Assembly: GCF_009617995.1 (NCBI RefSeq)
Contig: NZ_CP044129.1
Location: forward strand, 868,001-932,000
DNA: 64,000 nt
From: Halomicrobium sp. LC1Hm
GTDB lineage: Archaea; Halobacteriota; Halobacteria; Halobacteriales; Haloarculaceae
Direction of reading: 5' to 3'
Every line of letters begins with the position of its first letter. Position 1 is the first letter of the stretch. Below are positions 23,343 through 33,411 of this stretch, one piece after another. The notes under the pieces are model-generated. The model searched no databases and was not told the origin of the DNA. It was given only the letters and a program-made list of their open reading frames with translations. Both the position numbers and the translations under genes were made by a program.

Positions 23343-23420
23343 TACTACCGGCTGTCACTTCGTGAAGAGCTTCGTCACCTCGGGGTGGCGAAATCGGTCA
23401 CAGATGTACAGCCGGTAGTA
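23343..23420. repeat. 78-bp palindromic mini-element, copy 1 (TACTACCGGC family)
   Basis: Inverted termini TACTACCGGCTGT and ACAGCCGGTAGTA around an inner stem with GGGGTGGCGAA. Exactly 78 bp, as are the copies at 38469 and 50236. Confidence 0.7.
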
Positions 23421-23487
23421 TGAGCCAGGAGCGCGCCCCCGGAGCGTGCGAAAGTCACTTGACTCGATCCCCGCGTTGGGGTGAGGT

Positions 23488-24729
23488 ATGGACGAGCGCA
23501 GACGGCGGTTCCTCGCAGGCGTGGGGACGACCGCGGCGGCGGTCGGGACCGCGGGCTGCATGGGTCGCTTGCGGACCCTCGGGGGCGGCCCGGAGGAGCC
23601 GCCAGCCGAGACGGCCGACACGCAGTTCCGTGGCGAAACCACCAGACGGGGAATCGACCCCGAGCGGACGATTCCCTCCTCGGTGACCGTCGACTGGCGA
23701 CTCGACGGCCTCAACACGGGCGGGCACACCGCGGCGAAGGGCAGTCCCGTGCTGGCACCGAACGGCGATATCGTCGTCACCGGCGACACCGGCGAGGTGT
23801 GGGCGGTCCGGCCCGACGGGAGACGGCGGTGGCGGGCCGACGCCACGGACACGTCGCGGGGGTTCCACGGCACGCCAGCGATCGCGAACGGGACTGTCTA
23901 CGTCGGCGCGTACGACGGGGCGCTGTACGCGTTCGATCTGGAGACCGGCGAGCAGTACTGGCGCACGCAGCTGGGCGACGCCATCGGATCCAGTCCCGGC
24001 TACCACGACGGGCGGCTCTACATCGCCGTCGAGTACTACGAACCGAGCGGTGCCATCTTCGCGCTCGACGCCGTCACGGGCGAGGTCCGCTGGGAGGACC
24101 GCCGGATCACGGACCACCCACACTCGACGTGTGCGATCGACCGGGCGGCCGATCGGCTGGTCGTCGGCTCCAACGACGGCTCGCTCTACTGCTGGTCGTA
24201 CCCCGATCACGAGTTCCTCTGGCGCTACGAGACCGGCGAGGAGATCAAGGGGCCGATCGCGACCTGGGACGGGAGCGCGTTCTTCGGCTCGTGGAGCGAC
24301 AGGGTCTACCGCGTCGCGCTGTCGGACGGCACCGAGCAGTGGGCGACCGATCTGGGCGCGTCGGTGATGGCCGGCCCCGCCGTCGAGGGAGCGACGGGCA
24401 CCGTCTACGTCGGCGACCAGCACGAGTCGCTGTACGCTCTCGACGCCGACAGCGGCGACGAGCAGTGGGAGACAGACGTGGGTGGCCCCGTCATCGGCTG
24501 TCCGACCGTGACCAGCGAGCACGTCCTCGTGGGGTCCTACGAGCCGACGCTGTCCGCGCTGGCGAAGTCGACCGGCGAGGAGGTCTGGACCGTCCCGGCC
24601 GAGGGCGAGGTCACCAGCACCCCGCTGGTCACCGACAGCGCGATCTACGTCACCGAGCGGACCTCCGAGGCGTCGCTGGAGGGCGAGGGCCCCACCGGCG
24701 GGCTGTACCGCATCGTCGCCGACGAGTGA
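23488..24729 (+). CDS. PQQ-like beta-propeller Tat lipoprotein, 413 aa
   Basis: RRRRFLAGVGTTAAAVGTAGC is a Tat signal with a lipobox cysteine near residue 30. The mature part is a string of seven or so propeller blades with repeated motifs such as GTVYVGAYDGALYAFDLETG and TGEQYWRTQLG. PQQ-like propellers of this kind serve as extracytoplasmic scaffolds (BamB-like) or enzymes; no catalytic residues are evident. It lies on the outer face of the membrane. Confidence 0.85.
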   Translation: MDERRRRFLAGVGTTAAAVGTAGCMGRLRTLGGGPEEPPAETADTQFRGETTRRGIDPERTIPSSVTVDWRLDGLNTGGHTAAKGSPVLAPNGDIVVTGDTGEVWAVRPDGRRRWRADATDTSRGFHGTPAIANGTVYVGAYDGALYAFDLETGEQYWRTQLGDAIGSSPGYHDGRLYIAVEYYEPSGAIFALDAVTGEVRWEDRRITDHPHSTCAIDRAADRLVVGSNDGSLYCWSYPDHEFLWRYETGEEIKGPIATWDGSAFFGSWSDRVYRVALSDGTEQWATDLGASVMAGPAVEGATGTVYVGDQHESLYALDADSGDEQWETDVGGPVIGCPTVTSEHVLVGSYEPTLSALAKSTGEEVWTVPAEGEVTSTPLVTDSAIYVTERTSEASLEGEGPTGGLYRIVADE

Positions 24730-24799
24730 CGGGCGGTGACGGCTGAGGCGGTCCCGAAAGTGCCAGAAGACCTTTTGACGTGCCCGGCGAGGGACACAC

Positions 24800-26854
24800 G
24801 TGACTGAGTACGTCTCCGATCCCCTCGACCGGCGTGCCTTCCTCGCCGCCACCGCCGTCGTCGGGACGGGCGCAGTGGCCGGCTGTAGCGCGCTGGAATC
24901 CGGCGACGACGCGACGACGACGCCGGTCGACGAGGGCCGCGCTCGCGAGTTGGCCGAGCGTTTCGCACCGACGCTGTACTTCGACAGCGCCGAGCAGTGG
25001 TACCCGACCGATCCACGCCCCTACGAGAGCGAGCGCGAGGGCGAAACTGTCGTCGAGGGATTCGACGCACTCGACGGCTACACCGAACGGTTTCGAGCCG
25101 CCGAGACGCCGCCGGACCCGACCGTCTTCCACAACGTCGTCACCTACGACGACTCTCCGCTCGCGGTCGTCCAGTACTGGGCCTACAGCGCCTTCGACCA
25201 GTTCACGACGAACTTCCACTGGCACGACTGGGAGGTGCTCCACGTCTTCGTCGACACCGACAGCGACGAGCCCGCGCTGTTCGTCGCCAGTTCCCACTCC
25301 CGGAAAGTGCCCAACAACGAGTTTCTCGATCCCGAGCGGACCGTGCCGCGGATCCTCCAGGAACTGGGCTCTCATTCGAGCGCGCTGTCGGTCAACGAGG
25401 AACGCGACCGCTTCCAGCGACTGCCGACGGGCGGCGACATCGCGGACATCACCAACCGCGTCGTCGACGACGTCGAGTCTCTCGCCTCGATCCCCGTCGC
25501 CTACGGGCTGCCCCGCGACGAGGGGAGTCGGCTCCCCTACGTCGTCCCGGAACTCGACGGCGCACCCGTCTACGAGCACGATCGGCTGCCGTCGGTCGAA
25601 CCCGAAGATCTCGTTCCCGCGGCGCTCACGATCCGGTCGTTCGACGCGCTCACCGCGCCGCCGACCGACCTCCCCGAGCGCGAGACCGGCCTCGTCTTCG
25701 AGTTCGAAGGCCGCGACGACCCCGAGACCGACGCGGACGTGGCGTACGAACTGCGACCGACGACGGCCCTCGAACACATCACCGGCTTCACCGGTCCGCA
25801 GTTGAGCTTCGAGTTCTCGGTCCCGGAAGCCGTCGAGGACGCCGTCGCCGGCCACATCACGACGACCGGCGAGCCCTGGACCCAGCCTCGCTACGAGAAC
25901 CCCGCGGCGGACATCTCGGACCCGAACCACCGCCGGGAACTCGCGGACCGTTACGCGGCGATCGGCGAGCCGGCACCGATCAACGCCGTCGTCACTGCCG
26001 TCTCTTCGCTCGTCGAAGACAGCGAGGCTCCGGACGGGGAAGGCGTGACCACCGAGGACAGCGCGGTCGAGTCCGTCGCGCTGCTGGAGAGCGAGCCGAG
26101 TGCCGTCCCGACGTTCCGGGGAGTCGCGGTGGCACAGGGCGTCGACTCCGGCCAGCACCGTCTCACCGTCAACGGAGCGGGTGTCGAACCGCACAGCGAG
26201 TCGATCACGGTCGAAGACGAGGGCGTGACGGCGGCCGGCGTCGACGGCGAGATCCCGCTCGTGGCTCGCGAGGACGCGACGAAGGTGACCGTCGATCCGA
26301 CCGAGAGCGAGGCCGACGTGACCGACTTCGCGCTCGAAGACGACTTCGGCGGGCGACTCTACGACGCGCCGGTCGAGGGACCAGACGCGGTCTACGTCCA
26401 CCGCGGCGGTGCCTACACGGGCGAGATCCGGGACAGCGACGACGAACTCGGGGCCGTCCGCGTGAACCCGACCGACGAGGACCGCATCGCGATCGAGCGG
26501 CCGACCACCGGGAAAGAATCGCTGGCGAGCTTTCTGGCGACGATCACCGAGGAGACGCGCGCCGAGATCGAGGGACTGGACCTCGACGGGAGGGCAAACG
26601 CCGTCCGGGGACTCGTCAGAGCGCTGGAAGCGACCGGCAGCGCCGCACAGCGAGCGGCCCAGCGGGCCGCAGACGGCGACCGAGAGGGAGCGGACCGCCG
26701 GCTCGTCGCCGTCCAGAGCGGATTCGACCGGGTCGCAGACAACCTCGAACGGGCCGCAGACGGTCTCCCCGACCCCATCGAGCGAGCGGTCGACAGACGG
26801 CTGTCACAGGCCCGCAAACGCGTCCAGCAGGCCCTCGACGCGGAGAAGCTGTAG
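24800..26854 (+). CDS. Tat lipoprotein of unknown function, 684 aa
   Basis: GTG 24800, 24-25 nt after a CCTTTTGA box. DRRAFLAATAVVGTGAVAGC is a Tat lipoprotein signal. Residues 50-170 (FAPTLYFDSAEQWYPTD, VVQYWAYSAFDQF, FHWHDWEVLHVFVDT) resemble the Vps62-like domain that has the HDWE motif. The C-terminal 120 residues are helical and alanine-rich. Follows the propeller gene by 70 nt on the same strand. Function unknown. Confidence 0.75.
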   Translation: MTEYVSDPLDRRAFLAATAVVGTGAVAGCSALESGDDATTTPVDEGRARELAERFAPTLYFDSAEQWYPTDPRPYESEREGETVVEGFDALDGYTERFRAAETPPDPTVFHNVVTYDDSPLAVVQYWAYSAFDQFTTNFHWHDWEVLHVFVDTDSDEPALFVASSHSRKVPNNEFLDPERTVPRILQELGSHSSALSVNEERDRFQRLPTGGDIADITNRVVDDVESLASIPVAYGLPRDEGSRLPYVVPELDGAPVYEHDRLPSVEPEDLVPAALTIRSFDALTAPPTDLPERETGLVFEFEGRDDPETDADVAYELRPTTALEHITGFTGPQLSFEFSVPEAVEDAVAGHITTTGEPWTQPRYENPAADISDPNHRRELADRYAAIGEPAPINAVVTAVSSLVEDSEAPDGEGVTTEDSAVESVALLESEPSAVPTFRGVAVAQGVDSGQHRLTVNGAGVEPHSESITVEDEGVTAAGVDGEIPLVAREDATKVTVDPTESEADVTDFALEDDFGGRLYDAPVEGPDAVYVHRGGAYTGEIRDSDDELGAVRVNPTDEDRIAIERPTTGKESLASFLATITEETRAEIEGLDLDGRANAVRGLVRALEATGSAAQRAAQRAADGDREGADRRLVAVQSGFDRVADNLERAADGLPDPIERAVDRRLSQARKRVQQALDAEKL

Positions 26855-26907
26855 CGCCGGCCGTCAGTTCCGGGCTCCTTTTGACCGTCGTCCACACACG
26901 CTGTGAC

Positions 26908-27453
26908 ATGACCGACGAACTCGCCTGGGAGACTCTGGAGCGCAGCGTCGCCTACAGCTGTGCGGGGTTCGACGTACGCAACGAGCGCGTTCGCTTCCCG
27001 GACGGTACCGACGCCGAATTCGACTACCTCGCGGAGGGTGAGAGCGTCGTCGTCCTCCCGCTGACGCCCGACGGCGACGTGGTCGTCATCGAGGAGTGGC
27101 GACAGGCGGTCGGCCGCGTGAACCGCGGCCTCCCGGCCGGCTCGATGGAGTCCGACGACGCCGAGCCCGCGGACGCCGCCCGTCGCGAACTCGCCGAGGA
27201 GACCGGCTACGAGGCCGGGTCGCTCGAACACCTGACGACGGTCGAGCCGGCCAACGGCTTCGCGGACGCCGTCTTCCACTACTTCGTCGCCCGCGACTGC
27301 GAGCAGACGGTCCAGCAGGACCTCGACGACAACGAGTCGATCCGCGTCGCGACGACGACGCTCGACGAACTCCTCGATGCGGCCCGCGAAGACGAGCTTC
27401 GGGACGGGCGCACGGTGACGGGCGTGCTCTACTACGCGCTGTTCGAGCGGTAG
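26908..27453 (+). CDS. NUDIX hydrolase (ADP-ribose pyrophosphatase type)
   Basis: 181 aa starting at ATG 26908, 25 nt after a CTTTTGAC box. The NUDIX box is partly readable as GSMESDDAEPADAARRELAE followed by ETGYE, giving the REL-EETGY core. The GLPAGSME segment before it is typical of ADP-ribose pyrophosphatases, although the box departs from the strict spacing (E-x5-E). It likely hydrolyses nucleoside diphosphate derivatives in the cytoplasm. Confidence 0.8.
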   Translation: MTDELAWETLERSVAYSCAGFDVRNERVRFPDGTDAEFDYLAEGESVVVLPLTPDGDVVVIEEWRQAVGRVNRGLPAGSMESDDAEPADAARRELAEETGYEAGSLEHLTTVEPANGFADAVFHYFVARDCEQTVQQDLDDNESIRVATTTLDELLDAAREDELRDGRTVTGVLYYALFER

Positions 27454-27577
27454 CGGCGTCTCCCGGCCGTCCGTCTGTGCCCCACGCGCCACCCGGAAAC
27501 GACGGTTGCAGAGAGAACAGAGCGGCCAGATAGCTGCCAGAATACAAATCGCAGTGATATTCTTGCCGAAGTGATAT

Positions 27578-27832
27578 ATGCTTGTGGGACTAGTTAACAG
27601 TGTGCTCACAGAAGAACTGACAGTCGAGACGGGCGGTGACGCCGAACGGACGCTCGGCCCGGCGGCACTGGCCTCGATCGCCTCCGTCGCGCTGGCACTG
27701 TACTACTACTACGTTCGGGGAGACAAACAGCGCGGGCAGTTCGTTGGCCTGTGGCCCGCGACGATCCTCGGGCTCGCCATCTACCGCAGGCTGGGCGAGA
27801 TCGAAACGGAGCTCGAACGGCACCGAGAGTGA
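27578..27832 (+). CDS. Small membrane protein, 84 aa
   Basis: Two hydrophobic segments (LASIASVALALYYYYV, VGLWPATILGLAIYRRL) and a charged C-terminal helix. ATG 27578 lies inside a GATATATG box; GTG 27602 (MLTEELTVE), about 25 nt downstream of that box, may be the true leaderless start. Confidence 0.6.
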   Translation: MLVGLVNSVLTEELTVETGGDAERTLGPAALASIASVALALYYYYVRGDKQRGQFVGLWPATILGLAIYRRLGEIETELERHRE

Positions 27833-27848
27833 AACGCTGGGCGGCCAC

Positions 27849-27898
27849 GCTGTGACGGTCTTCACCACCTCGGTGTGGCGAACTCGTTCACAGATGGG
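27849..27898. repeat. Degraded copy of the 78-bp palindromic element
   Basis: CACCTCGGTGTGGCGAA with flanking GTCTTCAC and GTTCACAGATG matches the inner part of the element at 23343, but both outer arms are lost. Confidence 0.5.
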
Positions 27899-27962
27899 CC
27901 GCCGAGAGTACGAGACGAAGTACGGAACGACCAGACACTGCGGCCGCGACGAGACAGACACA

Positions 27963-28190
27963 ATGCGTTCGACAATCACCAGACCACTCACACGGATCGA
28001 CACCGAGACGCGCATCCAGTACGGATTGATGCTCCTGTTTGGCACGCTCTGCCTGCTGGCAGCAGTCGCCCCACTGGAGCTGATGACGAAAGTCGTCGTC
28101 GTCTCTGTGCTGTTCGGCTTCACTGGCGGGCTCTGGGTCTCCCATCTCGTTCAGATCGTCCAGCGAGCCGCACCCGAGGCCGAGACATGA
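27963..28190 (+). CDS. Small membrane protein, 75 aa
   Basis: ATG 27963; two membrane helices (YGLMLLFGTLCLLAAVAPL and VVVVSVLFGFTGGLWVSHLV). Its stop overlaps the next start (ATGA), so the pair is coupled. Function unknown. Confidence 0.65.
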   Translation: MRSTITRPLTRIDTETRIQYGLMLLFGTLCLLAAVAPLELMTKVVVVSVLFGFTGGLWVSHLVQIVQRAAPEAET

Positions 28191-28447
28191 GCAACGACCT
28201 CGCAGACGAACAGCCCGACCGTTCGCTCTCCGGGATCGAGTTCCTGACCGGCGAGGACCCGAGCGCGGGGTCGTTTCTCCTCGTGGTCGGGATCGTCACG
28301 TGCGTGTTCATCGCAGCGTTCCAGTTTACGCTCCCGGAACCCATCTCGACGGTGTTGACCAGCCTCGTCGTCGTGCTCGCCGTGATCAGCTTCCTGCTGG
28401 GCGCGATTCTGGACGCACTGGGCTACTTCGACGTGCCGGACAGCTAA
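28187..28447 (+). CDS. Small membrane protein, 86 aa
   Basis: Two hydrophobic helices (SFLLVVGIVTCVFIAAFQF, VLTSLVVVLAVISFLLGAIL) preceded by an acidic N-terminus. Coupled to the 75-aa membrane gene; they may form a small membrane complex. Confidence 0.65.
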   Translation: MSNDLADEQPDRSLSGIEFLTGEDPSAGSFLLVVGIVTCVFIAAFQFTLPEPISTVLTSLVVVLAVISFLLGAILDALGYFDVPDS

Positions 28448-28495
28448 GAGCCCCAGCCACACGATCTGATCGGCCCTCGGGACGCCCGAGCGGCC

Positions 28496-30292
28496 TCATT
28501 CGAGCTGGTGGTAGTCCAGTTCGTGCCCTTCGTCGAGAGCCGCCTGGACGGCGTCGCTCGGCGTGCCGACCGGACGCGTCTCGGTCCGCATGCCACCGAC
28601 GTCGGAGCGTTCGAAGTAGATGTTGCGCTGCCAGTCCGGGTCCGTCTCCGTCTCGTCGGTCCGGTAGTGTGCGCCCCGGGACTCGGTCCGTTCGAGTGCG
28701 CCACGCAGGACCGCCTCTGCGGCGGTCAGCATGAACCCGATGTCGATCGCGAACTCGAAGGACGAACTCGTCGTCGGCCCCACGTCCATGTCGGCGGCCT
28801 TCCGGCGGACCTCGTCGAGTGCGTCGAGGCCCGCCCGCAACGACGCGTCGGTCCGCAGGATGCCGGCGTGTTCCCACAGCAGGTCCTGCAGTTCGGTGAA
28901 CACGTCCATCACGTCGTGAGAGCCGTCTCGACCGGCCAGTGTCGCCAGGTCGCGGAACTGCGGCTCGGCGATGTCGGAGACGACCGCCTCGGGCAGGTGC
29001 CCCGCTCCGTCGACGCGCTCGGCGATCCGTTCGCCCGCAACGACGCCGAAGGCGACGGTCTCTGCCAGCGAGTTGCCACCGAGCCGGTTGGCACCGTGGA
29101 CGCCGGCCATCGTCTCACCGATCGCGAACAGTCCGTCGACGGTCGTCTCCCCGTGCTCGTCGACGGCGACCCCGCCCATGCCGTAGTGGGCCGTCGGCGC
29201 GACTTCGACTGGCTCGGTGGCCATGTCGACGCCCAGTTCCTGGAACCGCTCGTACATCCGGGGGAGACGCTCTCGAATGAACGCACGGTCTCTGTGAGAG
29301 AGATCGAGGGAGACGCCGCCGTTGTCGGTGCCACGTCCCTCCGCGATCTCCCGTGCGATCGCTCGGGCGACGACGTCGCGGGCGTCTAGCTCCATCTGGT
29401 CGGGCGAGTACCGCTCCATGAACCGCTCGCCGTCGGTGTTGTAGAGGTGTCCTCCCTCGCCGCGAACCGCCTCGGTGACGAGTCGCCCACTCCAGGGCTC
29501 CCACTCGGGATCGTCTTCGTCGACCGCCATCCCCGTCGGGTGGAACTGGACGAACGCCATGTCCATGAGTTCGGCACCCGCGTCGTAGGCCAGTGCCGGG
29601 CCGTCGCCGTTGTTCTCGTCGTCGCGGGACGTGTGGCGGTTGTAGGCCGCGGCGTAGCCACCGGCCGCGAGCACGACGGTCCCCGCGTTGACGAGCACGA
29701 ACTCGCCGGAGTCCATGTCGAACCCGACCGCACCGTAACACTCGTCACCGTCCGACAGCAGCTTGGTGATCAGCACGTTCTCGCGGTACGGCACCGACAG
29801 CTCCCGTGCCCGGTCGACGAGCGTCTCCAGCATCGACTCGCCGGTGTGATCGCCCGCGAACGCCGTCCGGCGGAACGACTGGGCACCGAAGAACCGCTGG
29901 TCGATCTCGCCGTCGTCCGTCCGAGAGAAGTCCATCCCCCAGTCGTCGAGTTCCTTGAGACGGTCGGGCATCTGTCTGGTCACCGTCTCGACCTTCTGTG
30001 GGTCGTTGACGAAGTGGCCCTCGTTGAGGGTGTCGGCGGCGTGGATCGCCCACGAGTCGTCCGGATCGTGGGTCCCGAGTGCGCCGTTGATGCCGCCGCG
30101 AGCCCACGTCGTGTGGGCGTCGCCGTGATTTCGTTTGCCCAGCACCAGTACGTCGTCGACGCCGCGCTCGGCGAGTTCGATCGCCGTACGAGCGCCGGCA
30201 GCGCCCGCTCCGACGACGAGTACCGAGACGTCGACTCGCTCGTATTCGGGCACAGACGTTCCGTCGCTGTCGGCAGTGTCTGGGTTGCTCAC
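28496..30292 (-). CDS. Fumarate reductase/succinate dehydrogenase-type flavoprotein, 598 aa
   Basis: GTG 30292 (VSNPDTADSD). An FAD-binding GAGAAG motif sits at about residue 30, followed by HTTWARGGINGALGTHD, FVQFHPTGM and GGNSLAETVAFG, as in SdhA/FrdA and L-aspartate oxidase. It would oxidise or reduce a dicarboxylate using covalently or tightly bound FAD. No iron-sulfur or membrane-anchor subunit and no nadA/nadC is next to it, so the electron partner is unknown. L-aspartate oxidase is an alternative. Confidence 0.8.
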   Translation of the reverse strand: MSNPDTADSDGTSVPEYERVDVSVLVVGAGAAGARTAIELAERGVDDVLVLGKRNHGDAHTTWARGGINGALGTHDPDDSWAIHAADTLNEGHFVNDPQKVETVTRQMPDRLKELDDWGMDFSRTDDGEIDQRFFGAQSFRRTAFAGDHTGESMLETLVDRARELSVPYRENVLITKLLSDGDECYGAVGFDMDSGEFVLVNAGTVVLAAGGYAAAYNRHTSRDDENNGDGPALAYDAGAELMDMAFVQFHPTGMAVDEDDPEWEPWSGRLVTEAVRGEGGHLYNTDGERFMERYSPDQMELDARDVVARAIAREIAEGRGTDNGGVSLDLSHRDRAFIRERLPRMYERFQELGVDMATEPVEVAPTAHYGMGGVAVDEHGETTVDGLFAIGETMAGVHGANRLGGNSLAETVAFGVVAGERIAERVDGAGHLPEAVVSDIAEPQFRDLATLAGRDGSHDVMDVFTELQDLLWEHAGILRTDASLRAGLDALDEVRRKAADMDVGPTTSSSFEFAIDIGFMLTAAEAVLRGALERTESRGAHYRTDETETDPDWQRNIYFERSDVGGMRTETRPVGTPSDAVQAALDEGHELDYHQLE

Positions 30293-30395
30293 ATCAAGAC
30301 GGAGGGGCGCTGGACGCTTACGGCTTTCGCGCGCGTGCGCGTGCTCGCACGCGGAACCGCGAAACACGTATCGGTCGAGAGGCGCTACGACCGGT

Positions 30396-30707
30396 GTGAC
30401 CGAGCCAGAACACGCCGACGGCCTCGACGCGCGGCTCCGAGAGCGGTTCGGCGACCGCGAGGGCGTGTCGCTGACCGTCTCGGATGACAGCCACTGTCGA
30501 CTCGCCTTTCCCGACCGGACGCTCGTCGTCGAACGGCGTCACGGGCCGGCGGGGACGCCAGCGTGGACGCTCGCCCTGCGAGCCGACGGAGAGACGGTGA
30601 GCAAGTTCGGCCCGCTGGAAACGACGACGGCCGTCCTCGAACGGATCGCCGCCCTGGTCGACGCGGACGTTCGCTACACCGTCTGCTGTGACGGGAGCCC
30701 GTCGTGA
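30396..30707 (+). CDS. Hypothetical protein, 103 aa
   Basis: GTG 30396, divergent from the flavoprotein gene. Alternating strands (GVSLTVSDDSHCRLAFPDRT, TLALRADGETVSKFG) suggest an alpha/beta domain. Coupled to the next gene by a 4-nt overlap. Unrecognised family. Confidence 0.6.
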   Translation: MTEPEHADGLDARLRERFGDREGVSLTVSDDSHCRLAFPDRTLVVERRHGPAGTPAWTLALRADGETVSKFGPLETTTAVLERIAALVDADVRYTVCCDGSPS

Positions 30708-30946
30708 ACCACGATCGCATCCACGCCAGAGAACCCGACCACCACGTCGACCGGTGGGAGCGTGGGCATATTGAGGCACTCGAAGAACGCGACGGCCACT
30801 GCGTCGTCACGGTCCGCGCCGACGACGGGGAGTGCGTCGAACTGACCGTCACCTTCGCCGTCCGGGACCTGTTCGTGGGACGGCTCGACCTCGACGGCGG
30901 ATCGCCGGTCGGTGAAACGGTCTGGTACCGCGTCCGGGGCGGGTGA
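30704..30946 (+). CDS. Hypothetical protein, 80 aa
   Basis: A beta-rich small protein (GHCVVTVRADDGECVELTVT, FAVRDLFVGRLDL). Two-gene operon with the upstream 103-aa gene. Unknown function. The 160 bp after it hold no gene. Confidence 0.6.
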   Translation: MNHDRIHAREPDHHVDRWERGHIEALEERDGHCVVTVRADDGECVELTVTFAVRDLFVGRLDLDGGSPVGETVWYRVRGG

Positions 30947-31108
30947 ACGACAGACGTTTCGGACCGAAACCGCAAGCGAGGACTACGAGATGGGACGTAG
31001 GGACGCCCTCGCCGGTTGTCTCGTCGCCGAACGCGAACACCTGGAAGCGAGTGGCGACGCGGCCGTGGGTGAGTAACGTTTATTCGGTTGAAATTGCTAC
31101 TCAGTTGT

Positions 31109-31384
31109 ATGGCGACGGCCGTGAAGATGGACGAGGCGGTCAAGGAGAAGATAGAGGAGATCCAGGCCGAGATCAGACTCGAAACGGGTCGGAAGGTGAC
31201 CCAACAGGAGATCCTCGAACGGATGGTCGAGAACGTCGATCGGTCCCGGACGGAGTTCGTCGATTCGTTCCGTGACTCGACGGTCCCGCTGAGTGACGAG
31301 CAAAAAGAGAAACTACGCGAGAGTCAGTTCGACTCGGGCGTCGAGACCGACGAGGACGACATCGACGACATCCTCTACGGATGA
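31109..31384 (+). CDS. VapB-type antitoxin
   Basis: ATG 31109 is 26 nt after a GTTTATTC box, so probably leaderless. Short strand-helix-helix N-terminus (KMDEAVKEKIEEIQAEI, KVTQQEILERMVEN) as in ribbon-helix-helix antitoxins, followed by an acidic toxin-neutralising tail. Its stop overlaps the PIN toxin start, the standard antitoxin-toxin arrangement. Likely autoregulates the operon. Confidence 0.75.
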   Translation: MATAVKMDEAVKEKIEEIQAEIRLETGRKVTQQEILERMVENVDRSRTEFVDSFRDSTVPLSDEQKEKLRESQFDSGVETDEDDIDDILYG

Positions 31385-31824
31385 CCGTCTTCGTCGATAC
31401 TGGCGTCGTCTACGCGGAGCAGGATCACTCGGCATCTCGCCACGACGTCGCCGCCGCAGCGCTCGAAGCAGTGCAAGACGGGGCCTTCGGACAGCCGTAC
31501 GTCAGCGACTACGTCTACGACGAGGCAGTGATGTTGACGCTACAGCGAAGCGGCGATCACGAGCGAGCAGTCCACGTCGGGAAGCGGATTCGAGGCGACG
31601 GCTACCCGAGCGAGTTCTCGATGCTCGATGTCGAATCACCGCAGTTCGACGAGGCCGTGGAGATCTTCGAACGGTACGACGACCAGCGCCTCAGTTTCAC
31701 GGACGCGACGACGGTCGCGCTGGTCCGGTCTCACGACATCGACCACGTCCTCGCGTTCGACGACGATTTCGACGGTCTCGTCGATCGCCTCGCTCCGGCC
31801 ACCGTCGCGGAACGCAACCCTTAG
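31381..31824 (+). CDS. VapC-type PIN-domain toxin
   Basis: 147 aa. The PIN acidic residues are visible as [15 protein letters not shown] (D near residue 6), YDEAV (E) and LSFTDATTV plus LAFDDDFDG toward the C-terminus. PIN toxins are Mg-dependent RNases, often cutting tRNA or rRNA. Paired with the antitoxin at 31109. Confidence 0.8.
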   Translation: MTVFVDTGVVYAEQDHSASRHDVAAAALEAVQDGAFGQPYVSDYVYDEAVMLTLQRSGDHERAVHVGKRIRGDGYPSEFSMLDVESPQFDEAVEIFERYDDQRLSFTDATTVALVRSHDIDHVLAFDDDFDGLVDRLAPATVAERNP

Positions 31825-31849
31825 GCACGCGCTCTCCCCACTGGGGGTA

Positions 31850-33319
31850 ATGCGAGACCACTTCGAAGTCGGCCGGTACGACGCGGCCGGCCGCCTGGGC
31901 GAGCTGACGGTGCCCCGGGCCGGCGTCACCGTCGAGACGCCCGCACTCCTGCCCGTCGTCAACCCCCACGTCCAGACGATCGAGCCGTCCACGCTGGCGT
32001 CGGAGTTTGGCGCGGAGATCCTCATCACGAACAGCTACATCCTCCACCAGAGCGACGATCTCCGCGAGCCCGCCGAGGAGCAGGGCCTCCACGAACTGCT
32101 CGACTTCCCGGGGGCGATCATGACCGACTCCGGCTCCTTCCAGCTGGCCGAGTACGGCGAGATCGACGTGACGACGGAGGAGATCCTGGCCTTCCAGCAG
32201 GAGATCGGGAGCGATATCGGGACGCCCGTCGACATCCCGACGCCGCCGGACGTGGCGCGCGAGCGAGCCGAATCGGAGCTGGCGACGACCCAGGAGCGCC
32301 TGGAGATCGCCGACGGCGTCGACACCGGCGAGATGCTCACGACCGCGCCGATCCAGGGCTCGACCTATCCCGACCTGCGCGAGCGAGCGGCCGAGCACGC
32401 ACACGGGACCGACCTCGACGTGTTCCCGGTCGGCGCAGTCGTCCCGCTGATGAACGAATACCGCTACGACGACCTCGCGGACGTGGTCGCGGCCTGCAAG
32501 CGCGGGCTCGGCGAGGACGCGCCGGTCCACCTGTTCGGGGCCGGCCATCCCATGATGTTCGCGATGGCCGTCGCGCTTGGCTGTGACCTGTTCGACTCGG
32601 CGGCGTACGCGCTGTACGCTCGTGACGGCCGGTACCTCACCGTCCGCGGCACCGAGCACCTCGATGACATGGAGTACTTCCCCTGCTCGTGTCCCGTCTG
32701 CGTCGAGTACGAGCCCGCCGACCTCCGGGCGATGGACGACCAGCGCGGCGAGGACCTGCTGGCTCGCCACAACCTCCACGTCACCTACGGCGAGATCCGG
32801 ACGATCAAGCAGGCGATCAGGGACGGCGACCTCATGGAACTGGTCGACTCGCGGGCCCGTGCCCACCCGACGATGCTCGACGGCTATCGGACCCTGCTGG
32901 ACCACGCCGAGCAGCTGGAAACGACCGACCGGATCGCCAAGGACACCGTCTTCCACACGTCGACGGAGAGCGCGCGCCGCCCCGAGGTCGTGCGCCACCA
33001 CCAGCGTCTCGACCGCTTCGACCTGTCGGGCTCGATCCTGCTGACCGAGGGCGAGCGCGACGAGGGATACGACGAGAGCTGGCAGGTGACGCCCCCCTTC
33101 GGCCCCTATCCCAGAGAGATGAGCGACGCCTATCCCTTCACCGCCGAGGTCCCCGAGCGACTCGCTCCACAGGCCTACGAGACCGCCGCCGACGGCGTTG
33201 CCCGCCTCGCCGCGTGCAACCCCGGCGCGACGTTCACGCTCGCCCACTTCGAGTGGCCCGAGAGCGCGCTGGCTCGCGTGCCCGACTCGGTGACGGTCCG
33301 CCACCTCGGCGAGGACTGA
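31850..33319 (+). CDS. tgtA: tRNA-guanine(15) transglycosylase
   Basis: 489 aa from ATG 31850. [14 protein letters not shown] contains the catalytic aspartate, and [12 protein letters not shown] supplies the zinc cysteines. It exchanges guanine-15 in tRNA for preQ0, the first step of archaeosine formation in the cytoplasm. The next gene encodes the following step (arcS), 92 nt downstream. Confidence 0.92.
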   Translation: MRDHFEVGRYDAAGRLGELTVPRAGVTVETPALLPVVNPHVQTIEPSTLASEFGAEILITNSYILHQSDDLREPAEEQGLHELLDFPGAIMTDSGSFQLAEYGEIDVTTEEILAFQQEIGSDIGTPVDIPTPPDVARERAESELATTQERLEIADGVDTGEMLTTAPIQGSTYPDLRERAAEHAHGTDLDVFPVGAVVPLMNEYRYDDLADVVAACKRGLGEDAPVHLFGAGHPMMFAMAVALGCDLFDSAAYALYARDGRYLTVRGTEHLDDMEYFPCSCPVCVEYEPADLRAMDDQRGEDLLARHNLHVTYGEIRTIKQAIRDGDLMELVDSRARAHPTMLDGYRTLLDHAEQLETTDRIAKDTVFHTSTESARRPEVVRHHQRLDRFDLSGSILLTEGERDEGYDESWQVTPPFGPYPREMSDAYPFTAEVPERLAPQAYETAADGVARLAACNPGATFTLAHFEWPESALARVPDSVTVRHLGED

Positions 33320-33411
33320 CCGGGCTGCCGTGTCGGCCGTCCCGTCGTGTGGCGACTCGCCGGCCGGGGAGACTCGCAAGATAGTTGGGTCCCCGTAGCC
33401 GATACAGGGCC

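Noticed and set aside
23343-23420. Rho-independent-type terminator
   Set aside because: The structure recurs at exactly 78 bp in four places, one inside a transposase gene with a target duplication, so it is a mobile repeat and not a terminator.
24650-26401. 583-codon open frame on the minus strand
   Set aside because: It is antisense to the clear Tat lipoprotein gene at 24800-26854, and its composition is that expected from the opposite strand of a GC-rich gene. The same holds for the long frames antisense to tgtA (31697-33379), aglM (37058-38335) and hmgB (50508-51965).
28496-30292. nadB (L-aspartate oxidase) as a firm call
   Set aside because: The flavoprotein family fits, but nadA and nadC are not adjacent and the sequence cannot separate it from SdhA/FrdA-type proteins by eye.
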